64,000 bases of DNA from Populus alba (Eukaryota; Streptophyta; Magnoliopsida; Malpighiales; Salicaceae), in the NCBI RefSeq assembly GCF_005239225.2, contig NC_133290.1:10858204-10922203 (forward strand), read 5' to 3'. The position numbers were made by a program, and so were the translations under genes. A model generated the notes under the pieces. It searched no databases. It saw nothing but the letters and a program-made list of their open reading frames with translations, and had not been told where the DNA came from. Below are positions 34,091 to 46,600 of this stretch, piece after piece (within the stretch, counting starts at the first letter, position 1; each line of letters begins with the position of its first letter).

Positions 34091-36079
34091 ATGTCTGGAG
34101 AAGAGGAAGAGAATGCGGCCGAGCTCAAAATCGGAGATGGTCATAATCTATCTTTGTGTTTTGATATCAATTTTTTTATTTGCAATTTAAAAATTTGTAA
34201 TGATGGTTTTCTTTTTCTTTTTAGATTTTTTGAAGGCCAAGTGCTTAATGAATTGTGAGGTTGCTTTAATTCTTGAGCATAAGTATGAGCAGCTTCAACA
34301 GATGTCTGATGATCCTATGAATCAAGTATCCCAGTAAGTTATATTGCTACTTTCTTGGTATATTACCGCGCTATGCAACGCTTTCAAGTTTTCCTTGTGA
34401 TAAGGGATTATATTTGCTTGAGTAGCTTTTAACTTGTTTTGAGGTGAGCATAAATTTGCAAACTGACTTCCTAAGTTGAATGGCATGAGTTGATTTCAGA
34501 GGGAGATGATGAAAGAATCATGGAAAGTTTCTTCTTTCTTTTGTTTGATTTAGCTAAATGAGCAAATCTCTTTCCAATCTCTTCCTTTTTTGTTGAGTTT
34601 ATCTAATTCATCTTAATGACTGTGAGAAGCTTATGTTCATGTAGCTGCTAATCCCAGATTTCCTCTTTCCTCAATTATGATGAGTCGGTTGTTTATTTTG
34701 ATATACATGCTTAGTCTAAATTGTGAATGTAAGAACTAGGAGGTCAATGATGCAATGTTTTGTGGTAACCTCATTGTAAAAATTAAATACTACCAGTGCA
34801 GTTTGCCCCTGCTGGGAAAAAGAAAATAAATAAATAAATCCAAGATCTGCCCCCAGTGGTTTCTCAAGCAAGGATGAAAACTGTCAACATTTTGCATGCT
34901 CTGAAACTACCTTTTCTATTAGTAAATGTGTTTATGTATTGTTTGTATACAAGTTTACGTGATGTCTGTATTTGCATTGCAGAGTATTTGAGAAATCACT
35001 GCAGTATGTGAAGCGCTTTAGCCGCTACAAAAATCCCGATGCTGTGAGACAAGTTCGAGAGTATCCTTGAACTTTAAAGAAATGATGATATTAGCATGTT
35101 GCATAAGACTTAAATAGCATCCAATACTTATGTTTTTTATAAAGTTGAGGGTTTCCTTTTGCTTGTCTTGTTGTGTTTGGTTGCCTTGGATTTAAGTTTC
35201 TATGATTGAACTTGATTTTATTGAGTGGCTGGTCAAAGGAGCATGGCAATTGATTTTCATCAATAAAAGATGGGGTGGATTTGTTAGTTCGAGGATGATG
35301 CATGTATTGGTTTATAGTTTGTTCAAATTTCTAGTATCTTGCAGCGGTGTGTGTAAACTTAACCAATTTTCAGAATTCTTAGCCGATACCAGTTGGCTGA
35401 ATTCGAGGTAAATTGCACAATTACTTGTGATTTGAAATTTTCAAGTTTCCTCTTGGTAAAAGAATCATTAGATATTATACTTTTTGGTGCAGCTTTGTGT
35501 TCTTGGCAACCTTTGTCCTGAAACAGTGGAGGAAGCTATTGCCATGGTACCTTCTATCAAGGTTAGTTGTCCTTCTATTTAAGAGTACTTCTATATAGAT
35601 CAACATGGAGTTATAATGATATTAATAGTGGAGACAAACAAAATAAATTGATGCATGTTACCAATCCGGGATCCCTCCGCCCTCCTCCCATTTACATAAT
35701 GAACAAAAATCAAACCAAAAACTCATGCTATGTTTAATCATCTTGTCGGGTTTTTATTGGTTTTCAGCCTTTTCTTACAGTATCACAAGGCACTACTCGA
35801 AAAAGGAATTGACAAGTGTTGTGTTCATTATAATATGTGATTCTCATCATTCAAAGCATGTTTGTCCTCCAAATGCCTTTGTAATGTGCACATAAGGGCC
35901 AGGCTCCAAATGATGACACGATTGAGAAAATGTTGAATGAACTGTAATTGATTAAGAAAATTGATTTTAATGTTAATTAACCAAATGTCTGTGTTATGTA
36001 GACCAAAGGCCGAGCTCATGATGATGAAGCAATCGAAAAAATGCTGAATGACCTGTCATTGATCAAGAAATTCGAATAG
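34091..36079 (+). CDS. NRPB4: RNA polymerase II subunit 4 (RPB4/NRPB4)
   Basis: Six exons: 34091-34139, 34225-34333, 34983-35060, 35374-35407, 35493-35561, 36002-36079, all with GT/AG introns. They give 138 codons, the length of Arabidopsis NRPB4. The product begins MSGEEEENAAELKIGD, continues with FLKAKCLMNCEVALILEHKY, MNQVSQVFEKSLQYVKRFSR, and the HRDC-like core ILSRYQLAEFELCVLGNLCP, ETVEEAIAMVPSIK, and ends IEKMLNDLSLIKKFE. RPB4 pairs with RPB7 to form the stalk of nuclear RNA polymerase II, acting in initiation and in coupling transcription to mRNA fate. The match, as I recall the Arabidopsis protein, is almost residue for residue; it is the Pol II form rather than the longer Pol IV/V paralogue. 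The last intron holds a duplicated copy of the final exon. It is convergent with the PDCD2-type gene, 1.2 kb away. Confidence 0.96.
35869..35965 (+). pseudogene. Duplicated last exon of NRPB4 within its last intron
   Basis: From CCAAATG at 35869 the sequence aligns with the true acceptor region and exon 6 starting at 35981, a shift of 112 bases. Translated, it reads KGQAPNDDTIEKMLNEL, stop, LIKKID, against KGRAHDDEAIEKMLNDLSLIKKFE in the real exon. The acceptor AG of the original has become GC. An ATAAG eight bases on could act as a weak acceptor and, in phase, would give a 129-residue protein ending at TAA 35945-35947. Probably a decayed exon; use as an alternative last exon is possible but unproven. 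Confidence 0.85.
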
Positions 36080-36850
36080 TGGCCAGTATATCCTCATCCA
36101 TTTCAAATTTGGATGTCTGTCATCTGAATGTTCAAGATTTTTAATTATTATTAGAAAGAGGATAATTTAAGCTATTGATGGCAATCAATATTGTTCAAAA
36201 TATTATCTGCATCAAATCCTTATGGCTGTGTGGTGTTGCTCGGGATGTGATACTGCTCTAACATGACAGTACTTGTATTAGATATCAACTTCATGATGCT
36301 CAAATATTATAGTTTTGTTTGATTCTGCCCGTTTATTAATGGTTATATGATGAAAGACGAACTGAACATATAATTCACAAACTGTTGCTTATTTTAAGTT
36401 GGCTATTTGGTTTTGATGGAAGAAATCAACATTTTTCCTGCAAAAAAAACAAACGGGTGTTTAGAGCTTGGAGTTTTCTGGTCTCTTTCAATTCCCTAAA
36501 CCAAGACTGGAGAAGTTTGGTGAGAGGTTATTCTCTCCGAATTTTGACTCCAGCTAAAAGGAAATTGATTGGAGGCAGACATGATGCTCGCTCCCTGTGG
36601 ACGCGTTTGCGTTTCATAGATTATCAAAACTCCACTCCTTTGCGAAGGAGCATAGAGACATGTTCATTTCAAAACTTGAATGATAAAACCTGAATAATAA
36701 TTTTATTAATAAATGGATAGATTTTCACAGACAAGTTGCTGAATCTAGGAGAGAAACAAGAATGAGATTTCGACCATAACAACTTCAACGTAAGGATATG
36801 TCAAAAACACCAAACCAAGAGTTACAGAGCTTCAACAGCCACTTTAATTT
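36080..36850. other. NRPB4 3' flank and intergenic sequence
   Basis: Immediately after the stop comes AT-rich sequence likely to include the 3' untranslated region. A 102-codon frame at 36385-36693 has no recognisable domain and is taken as chance. Confidence 0.5.
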
Positions 36851-37020
36851 GGAATTGTAATAGCAGTTGTGGTGTTTAAAGTGTTTTTTATTTAAAAATA
36901 TATTAAAATAATTTTTTTTATTTTTTAAAAATTATTTTTAATATTAACACATCAAATCAAAACTATCTAAAAACACAAATTTTTAATTTATTTTAAGCAA
37001 AAAAACAATCAAAATTTAAA
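36851..37020. repeat. Dispersed AT-rich repeat (family R1), copy 2
   Basis: Starts GGAATTGTAATAGCAGTTGT and contains AAATATATTAAAATAAT and ATATTAACACATCAAATC, as in the other copies of the family. It lies between the convergent NRPB4 and PDCD2-type genes. Confidence 0.7.
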
Positions 37021-37242
37021 AAGCCAGTCCAGTCTCCAATCTCTGCATCGGAGCTCTTTCCAGCCTTTCTTTACAGGCACTCCCCTCTTTCTACACATCA
37101 ACCATTTAATTCTACAGAAACCGAGAACAAAATACACCAGACAAGGATAAATCACTAATGCTAATCAAGCGCACCCAGAAGAGGAAGAAAAAAGAGTGTA
37201 TCTTGGATTTCTACTCTTTCACTCCAGCAGTATTGTAACACA

Positions 37243-40200
37243 TCATGAGAAATAACCAGGGAGAATTGACTCGTGCAGGGCTTTCTCAAATTGTACCAAA
37301 ACAGCTTCCTCTGCCACAATCCACCCACTGGTTGTGGATTTTTCTCGATCAAATGAATTGGAACAGCTCTGAAAAAATAAATATAGAACGTAAGGATTTA
37401 AAACTCAATCAGCCAAAGACTGCACGGGAATCTCAATGGTGTACGAGCAAGTGTTCTATTTGACATGTAATTAATGCGTCAATAAGCATGGGTTAATAGC
37501 CCTACATATTTACAAGTGCGTTATGATATGTCAATAGACAGGCGCGTTATTACTTTTTTCTTTCTAGTTTAAGATTTTTTGAATTTCACTAGTTTCCAGG
37601 GCTGCTCTACGCATCAAACAAATTCTTTTGAAAGTAAGAAAAAAGAAATCAAGATCCATAAAACTTGATAGTTGTAAAACTTGATTTATTAAATCTACCT
37701 TGAAATTTTCTAACCTGATTCTTTAACTAGCACATCTTTAAAATTAAATTGTGAAAGTTGTCACGACATGGCCTAGTCGACTTAGAGAGTCCCTAGATAA
37801 ACTCGAACAACCAGTTAAAAACATGGTTTAGCTTTTAAAAAATATGAATTTTTTTTAATATTAAAACAGTGACATGTTAAATTGACTCGGGCTTTACAAC
37901 TTAACACATCAAACCCATAATCCGAGTTTAAAAACTTTTTTAAAAAAAGATTTTAAATAAACAATAACAAAAAAAAAAAAAAACTTGTAAAATCGAGCAC
38001 AATCCAGGCACAAATTAAATATCGGGAAGTTTGTTTCAGATTATAATAACCTTATAGAAAGTAGACTGATATAATTTATGAAGACATTCAAAATAAAACA
38101 AATATTAAAGACGAAATTATGAAAAGAATGACAAAAAAAAAAGGGAGAAACAAGAAAAAAAAAAGAGAAATAAAAAAAAAAACTCCTTCACTGTTCATGA
38201 TGAAGAGATGAGTTGACACCTAATTCTTTTAGATGCATTAAGTAATTATTACTTAACTATTTAGATTCTTATTAGAAAAAAATATTATTTTGATACATTT
38301 TTTAACGAAAAGCTTTTTGAAAAGTAACTTCTACAACGCTCTCAAACAAGACAAACAGGACCAAAGTTAATCTATCTGAGAAAAAAACTATAACCCAGAA
38401 TAAAGGAAAGTAAAAAAAACTCACCTTGGAGCAAGTATAGATGACAAGGGTCATCCAGTTCCAATTCTCTAGTACATTTTTTTGACAATCATCAGCCCCA
38501 TCTAGTAGAAAAGATATTAATTGGGGCATGAGTTGCATCTCAAAGTGCCTGAAACCACCACACAACTTGCAGTTGCCAGGGTCTCCCAGCTCTGCTGTGG
38601 CGAGAAGTGGCTTTCCACCATACGAGTGCCTGAGTAAACAACCGAAGAACAATTACAAGGAGATAGGGGAAGATTAGAACTGAGATGTAAAATGTGCTGT
38701 GGGATCAAGAAATGGTAATTGATAACCCACAAGGAAAAGATTTACAGGAAAGAAAACAAATTTCTAATATCCATGTAAAACTGTAGAAGGCTTATTTGCT
38801 GCCTGTATTTCCAGCTCATAGTGGAAGACTCCAAATCATCAAGTAGGTGCCAAAAATAAGCATGACAAGCTAGAAATTTCTAATATTTTGACCAGATCAA
38901 GGTGAAAAGGGGATGTCTCCGTCAGCATAACAGGTATAAAGGTGCGCCAAAAGACCCAAATTAATGAAAAATTCATGGGATCTCCATCGGATCAACTCCA
39001 CCACAGTATTAATAAATCTTTTAAAGATACAAACAATTGACGCCTCACATGAGAAGGAGCCTGATTCCAGGAGTGATGCTAAAAATGGCGATGGCTATCC
39101 CTAATATAGGGTAGTGATGAAATTGGAGAAAAGAGAACCTAATATCTGTTCAACATTTTTTTCGATAAAGTAAGAAACCCCTTGTGTATATCTAAAGTGT
39201 CTAAACTTCATGTCACAACCTGTTAAAGGCAACATTGTTCGGATGTCTTCCCTGATTTTTGCTTGTTCAAGAAGCCCAAAGCTCCTTAAGTGATAACAAG
39301 CTATAACCCGAGACTATACAATCATCAATCGTGACAGTGGTACTCAAATATAGCTAATGTGGCAAGTTATCACTGTCTGCTAATCAAAATATAACTTCCA
39401 CGAGTCAATACCTGAAGCATTGATCTGGGTTTGCATCCAACTGCTTCTTGAACTTGAGGTATGTCCTGTCAGCACTTAAGGCTTTATCATATTCATACGC
39501 TTCCTGTTCCCCTGCATCTCCCATTTCATCATCATTGTAATTGCAATTTTGTTCCTCCTTAACGGAAAGTTCAGAGTAAGTTGAACATATGGAAGAAACA
39601 ATGTCCTTTGAGGATGGTTCTTGGGTATACATATAAAAGCAAGGAACCACTGCAATTACCAAACAAAAATGAACCAAGGAGAAACTTAATAAACAAAGTG
39701 TCATTACTTAAGGGGGGAAGATAAAAGCAAAAGTTAGACAAGAAGTCGCCAAATATTGAAAAGAAGCAAATGCTTAACAGACTCTTGGCATGAGGAAGAA
39801 AGAAAAGATGTAAGTACCCTTATCAACCATGGCAATCACTCTCTTGTCAGACCCATTCCAAACAAAGTTACCTTGGTTAGAATGAATGAGGCTGATGCAA
39901 GGTTATGAATCTCCAATTAACATATTATAATCACGCAACACGCCTACGGGTTTCTTATGACATGTCAAGACTAATCTCATAAAAAAAAACTTTACCAGGT
40001 GTTTCCATGTCTACTCCTGTCCTTGCCACCAAAGTGGAATTCTTTACAACAGACTCGGATCGTCGGTTCCCATCTTTTTTCTTGGAGTGAGAAGCCAATG
40101 TTCCAGCCTCAGAAAGCGCTTTACTCAAAGCTTCAAGATCAATGTCTTCATCACTATCATCATCCAGCCAGTTAGTTTTTGAAACTGACACTGGTGGAGT

Positions 40201-40877
40201 TGAAGGGACCACTTCTTCTGTACTCACAGATGACTCGCTCTCGCCGTCCACTTTCTGAACACGAAGAGCTCGCCAGCTGCAAACAACAGAATCAAACAAA
40301 TAGTACTAATAACTACCACATCAAATCAGACAACATTGTAGATAGGGAAAAAAATCAAATGATTAACAGAATACTGAAACTGAAAATACCTAAGAGGGGT
40401 GTTCCCACAATTTGGTATTATACAACCAAACACTAAAATAGTTCGATCTTCAATGTTTAAGGTTCCACTAGAAATTGGAGCGTAAACCTAGAGAGAAAGT
40501 ACAAAACTTTTTTAACAAAAATAATTCTCCAGAAAAGACCCATCAATTCACTTTCAAAAATATATACAAAGACAAACCTGGGCAACAAGACAGAGCTTAC
40601 TTCCACAAGTACCACAAATAAGCAAATTGGGTGCTAAGTTCTCGGCAGGAAAAGGCCAATCCTGTTTAGTAAGAGAAAGAATGCTCACAATTCATTCAAT
40701 CAAAAAAAAAAAAAGTAAATAGCAAAGTACGATTAAGTGAAGGGGATGTTTTGAAGAAAAAGAAAAAAGACTTACAGGGAGTCCACCGATTTTGGAAGTG
40801 TAAAAATCAGATGGTTCACGATTATCATCAGCCCATGGTCCAGGCATGCCTAGCAGTACTCCACCACCACCACCCAT
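37243..40877 (-). CDS. PDCD2 C-terminal-domain protein
   Basis: Seven exons on the minus strand: 40877-40776, 40661-40578, 40487-40390, 40276-39996, 39649-39412, 38629-38425, 37368-37243, total 1134 bases and 377 residues. Every junction is GT/AG and keeps frame. Residues 1-12 are [12 protein letters not shown]. Paired cysteines follow ([20 protein letters not shown], about 45-66, and [11 protein letters not shown]), then an acidic linker ([17 protein letters not shown]). The PDCD2 C-terminal domain (about 235-370) holds [34 protein letters not shown] and [19 protein letters not shown]2/Tsr4 proteins are known as chaperones for ribosomal protein uS5, so a role in 40S ribosome assembly is inferred. 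Closest match by memory is At5g64830. The start is the first ATG after an upstream GTG. Confidence 0.94.
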
Positions 40878-43608
40878 CACTCTCTTTTACTTTTCTTTAA
40901 CTCTTCCTCCGTTACAAAAGAAACGACCTAAATATGGCCATGAAACTAGCGAAGTTTACTTCGAGGCTTCTGTCCTTTCTTAGAACGGCGGTTGCTGCTG
41001 GTTTCCGTATCAGAACAACTTAACACTGCTACCAACGCACCGTTTTATTTTTAAGCACTGTTTTTTTTCTTCTTTTTTTTCTTTATTTATTTATTTTTGC
41101 TCTTTATTCAGATCCTATTCAATTAAAAGACTTGATTTTCTTTTTATGAATCGTATACTAATTATTAATTAATTAAAAAAAATTAAAAGAATTAAAATAG
41201 CAGGATTATTCACCTCCTCACAATTCATAGGCCATTGGAATAGTATTTTGGGTTTTTTTTTTATTGAAGTTTATTAAAATTTAAATTTTATAATTTATTT
41301 GGATTTAATTTTTATAAGGATATTTTAATTTTTTAAACTGAGTTTTTAGATTTAGTTGGTTAATTCGGGTTAACTTGAGCTATTTTTTTAAATTTTATTT
41401 TTAATATTAAGATTTTTTTATTTTTATATTTTAAAATATTTATTTAATTAAATATATTTATCAATCATCTAAATTGATTTTGAACCTGTTAAGTTGATGT
41501 TCATATTAGATTAGCCTTTGTATAGTTTACATTTTTTTACTATAAAAAATATTTAAAAAAAAAAAAAAAAATATATATGTTTAATTTTTGAAATATTTTT
41601 TATTCAATTCATATGACTTTTTAAAATTTTTAGATTCAGACATGAAACTTCGAAGTAAAACCTACGTACAAGAATGAAAAAAAAACGCGTTCAAGGGTGA
41701 GTGAAGCAAATTCACTAAAAATTAATTTATCAATGTTCACTTATTTTTAACAATGTTTTATAGTTTTGACATTTTCAAAAATCAAAACATTGTAACATCC
41801 TTGATGTTTAAATCACCTTTCTTCGAATAAGTCTTATCCTGCTACAACAAGTGATTATCACTTGATTTAAAATTAAAAGAGTTCAATATTCCAAATTAGT
41901 CTACTGATAGTCACTTATTTAAAATAGCGCAAGCCTAGCCTACGAGTTCAACATGGATTGAACCTTTGTCTCTCCTTTTCTTTCATTGTGTTTTCTTATT
42001 TGATCAATAAGCTCTTTTTTTATTTTTAAACTATTTGGCTCAACTTTTTTAAATTGTGATTAATCTTTTTAAATGTATTTTTTTAATTTCATAATGCTTT
42101 GAAGAGATTATTATTTATATTTATATATATAAAAGAGTTGTATTTAAACAAAAAATATTTGTTATTAACAATGAAAATTAACCTCTAGCTTAAAATAAAT
42201 AAAAATGGGTAAAATAGAATAGATAATTAGTGTGAAACATTTACATTTATCTTTTAATTTTGCTAGAATGATCAGCTTCTCACTTTAATGACTTTTTAAT
42301 CATTAAAAAAAGGCATGGTAAAATTGACATTTACTATTGAAATCCACAATAAAAACTTGAGTCCTTACAATTTTTTTTTTTAATGATTTTGCACTATACT
42401 TGTTTCCTTGTTTTGTCTGCTATTTTCTAGATATAAACCTTTTCATCTCCTTTTCTAATTTTATTCTATATTGGTAATAAATAGTAGGATTGTAAATTTC
42501 TGGGTTATGTTTTTTTTTTACGAATACAGAAATCTTAATAAGAAATCATATCAAATCTTAGTTTAATAGAAAAGTCTTAATGTTATTATCATAAAAGTTC
42601 TTTAGTAGTTAAATAAAATATAATAATAAACCTGTAAATAATTCAATATTTTTTATTGATTTTTTTATGTGTGCCAGAGCTTAAGGATGTAAATTATTTA
42701 TTTTTTACTACTTTATTTCTGGCAATTTTCTCATCCTTTGACATATGATTAAACTTTTAATATTGATTTTTTTTTTCTTATTGATGGATTAACACGAGTT
42801 ACATGTTTGGTGGTTTGACTAAGTTGACTTTATGAGTTGATTTTTTTTTTTTTTTTTTATTTTATTTTTTAATTTTTATTTTTAATATTAAATTGATTGA
42901 AAATTAAGTTTCATAATTTGTTTTTAATTTGTTTTTTATGAATTGTCTCAATCATATAACGAGGTTAAAGTTTGATAAAATTAATCTAGATTAGTTCAAA
43001 TTGTTTGTTTTTAGGCTTTTTTCAATTTTATTTTTAATGTTGGGTTGATTGAGAATTAAATTTTATAATTTATTTTGATATGTTTTCTATGAAGTTATCT
43101 CGGTCTCATTACCCGAGTCGTAAATTTAACAAGTTAATTCAAGTTAAAACTAAATTAATCCAATATATTTTAGTTTCAATATTTTAGAAAAAATATCTTA
43201 AAAGTATTTTTTTTTAAACTATATTTTTAATGATTGTCTTGAGTTATTTTTGAATCATATCAAGTTGATTAGTTAATATCAAGTTAACCCTCATATAATT
43301 TAAAAATTTTCCTACTAGAAAATACATTAACAACATCTAGATTTTTTTTTTATTTTTTGCATTAAAAAAATTAATCTAATCCGTAACATAAGATTGATAA
43401 AGACAATTTATAACATGGTCAAACCAAAAGCAGAAACTTGGATCACAAGATTTCCCATTACAATTTTGAACCAAGACCTGCCTTTCTATTGATCTTATAT
43501 ACAAAGGTCGAGTTCCGGGCACAAAACAGGCCGCCTCACTTCCTAGGATCTTTACAAGATAAAATTAGTTTAACAAAGTGTGATGTTCAATCTTTTAGTG
43601 TATAGCTG
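40878..43608. other. Intergenic region between PDCD2-type gene and ABCF5
   Basis: Contains the PDCD2-type promoter (adjacent to 40877) and the ABCF5 3' flank. The middle is AT-rich, with relatives of the GGTTAACCC repeat family at about 41330-41520 and a diverged tandem pair at about 42860-43150. No gene recognised. Confidence 0.55.
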
Positions 43609-46600
43609 TCAATTCCATCTCTTGGAATTCTTCAACCCTTTTGACTTTTGTTTGGCAGCTTGAAAGGCCTTCATTTTTTGTTTCTTTCGAGCTTCCTTCT
43701 CAGCCTGTAATAAAAGACGACAAAACTATGGCTCAAATTACCGCCATTGTTTACTTTGCAGTGGGAGTAAACAAGAGGATAGAACTCACCTTTGACATCT
43801 TGGATTTGGCCTTTACTTTGGGAGCCTTGTCCTCAAGCTCTGCCTCACGTTCAAGCTCTTTCTCCCTTGCGTCAAGGTTTTTCTCTAGATAATACTGTGG
43901 ATCACAAAAATTGAGCCACAAAACCATTAGCATCCGAAGTCTAAGATTAAAATAAACCCCAGACTTCTACTTGCGCCGCCTTAGTAAGAAACTCTGGTTA
44001 CTTAATCTTCAATATATCAAGATCCGAGTAAAAATAAATGAGGCCTAATCACCAAAGTTCCATAATAGAAACTTTGAACTCGCTAATCAGACATTCATAT
44101 GAATATTCGTTGTGGTTACATACAATTTCAACATGAAACAGGCTTGAAAAATAAATCGACCCAGTTTTAGATGTGAATCTTGCGACTTTGCTACCATTAC
44201 TCTAGGTGAATAGCACGCCCAAAGATGTATAGTTGTGGGTGAGGGAAGAGAGAGAAGTAAACGGACTTACATTGTAATCGCCTGCATAATCCTGTAACTT
44301 GTCGTCTTTGACTTCCACTACTCTATTAACTATTTGCTTTATGAAGTACCGGTCATGAGAAACTGTAATGACTGTGCCACTGTATTCTGATATGGCCTCC
44401 TGATGTCATAAACAGGCATAAATTGACTGCAATGTCTAAAGCAAAATAAAATGTAGAAGGAATGGAAAGAAATAAGGAAAAGACCAAACCTCAAGCATCT
44501 CTTTTGAAGGTATATCCAAGTGATTAGTTGGTTCGTCCAAAACTAGTAAAGTTGAAGGTTTTACCATGAATTTGCAAAATGCTAAACGTGCCTGAACGAA
44601 ACAGAAAAACAACACTCAAAACTTCAAGCTTCATTAAAAGAAAAAATAATAGAAAATGTAAGAGAGCAAAATTAAAAGAATTAGTATAGAAAATCATGGC
44701 TGGTATAATCTGTGTTCCAGTGATACAAAGTTGTAGAAATGAACCCGCTCAACCAATAACAAGAAGCTAGTTGTCATGTCATGTAACAAAAGCCTATTCA
44801 TCACAAAAAGCATATGATTAATTAAGGTGATGGGTTCCTTACTGAATTTATCTATGCTATTTATAGAAGTGCAAATATGTTTACACCTTAATGAGTTTAA
44901 AATATTTTCAATCTGGGATATCAACAGCTTGTAATTTTTGTGATTTTATCAGTTGAGTACTCTACTTCTAATGAGTTTAACATTCATAAGTCCATGAGAG
45001 AATGAAAAGTTAGATTAAAAGCGAAAGGACCAACTAAATTCTAGGAAGACCAACAGAATTACAAGTTTTGATTACATTTAATCAAAGACTAACCTCTAAA
45101 ATGATATATTTAATGGTTTATTAGCATATCAAAAACTGTGATGATTGTATTTGGTCATGAAATTAGACTGATTTCTTACTAATGATATCAACATAATAAT
45201 AATTTCACTTCTTTTTCATGATAAATAATATTTTCAGGTTTAACACAAGGGCATGTTAGCTGGTTATTAAATAATTATTGAGGTGATGCAATGCTGCATG
45301 CAAGTAATGCAATAATAAACATGAAATTTAAAAAAAAATGTGCAAGAAATACTTCGAAAGATCAAACGTGGCTTTCAATACCCAAAGTTATTCATCAAAA
45401 GGAAAAGGAAGATCAAACATGACAGGTGAGGATTGGTGACGATGCACAGGGAGCCAGGAGATATCATATTAGGCAGATCCAATGGATACAATAATATCCA
45501 AAGTAGCAGTACAGTATTGTAGAAAATGATGTAATTAGGAAGTGTATTTATGTGTATAGAAGAGGTGGCCTTCACCCATAAGAAAGAACCAATAGTGTGA
45601 TAGAAAGAAACCAGAGTATGATTTATGTCACAGTGACATGTGATTGAGATTTGAGCATTCATGAGCATGGACAAGAAAAGGTGAACCTTCTTTAGCAAAC
45701 CCTGATGTAAACCCACCAAGCCATAACTCAACTCATTCATGAAACCATGATTAATTTAAAATTCTTCTGCAGATTCCTCAACAGTCCTGATCATCATGTC
45801 CAACAAAAATAACCATTAATGATTGTGAAGAGGAGACCTCCTTGTTTCTCTCATGGTACACTCCTCTTCTCGCCGAGCTTCTTTCTCCTTGGTCCATAAT
45901 TTTATATGTATCAAGAGCCTCATCCTATGTAGGAGTGGTGTGCAGCTCATGATATGCATTATAGCTAGATGAATATAGCCTAACTTCATCTTGTTATTAT
46001 GTGAGGAAGGAAATTATATGGTGCTTGCACTGACTTGTTGAACTCAGCAGCGCATAATGAGAAGCATCAGCAATGATACATAGCATTGAAAGAAAGCCAA
46101 GTATCCATCTCATTAAAAAGGAATAGAAAAATATATTGACCATGAGACAGATTGAAGGAAGTATTATTTGTTTTCTCATCCAATTTTTCAGTAGATAATG
46201 TATGTTAAACCTGTCTAGTATCATGAGCTCCATGCAAAATAATATGTACTAAAGAATGGAAGCAATTTTCAATAAAAGATTCAAAATGCAAAAGAAATTT
46301 CTTTACATGCTATTTAGAATCAATTATATTAATTGAGTTCAATTGATAAATAAATTGAATTCACATGTTTGGAAGAAATAGAATTCAATTCATTTTGTTT
46401 CCTATATCACGCTCATCACCTTCATCTTATTTCTTCAAAGGTCTCTAAAACAAGAGATGGGTAGATAGGTATTTTGGAAAGCTAGTTTTAACATTAATTT
46501 CTTCTTTTTAATGTAGTAAATCAAAAAGGTTGACATCAGATTTACCTTTTTACCATGTTTAGAGATTGGATTCCATTTAGAATTCAATCTTGACACTCAA

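Noticed and set aside
36385..36693. 102-codon frame downstream of NRPB4
   Set aside because: No domain, no splice-site context and no similarity I recognise; likely chance in the 3' flank.
37161..37352. 63-codon minus-strand frame
   Set aside because: It is the last exon of the PDCD2-type gene read in the wrong frame. The correct frame (37368-37243) gives [10 protein letters not shown]...SILPGYFS and a stop.
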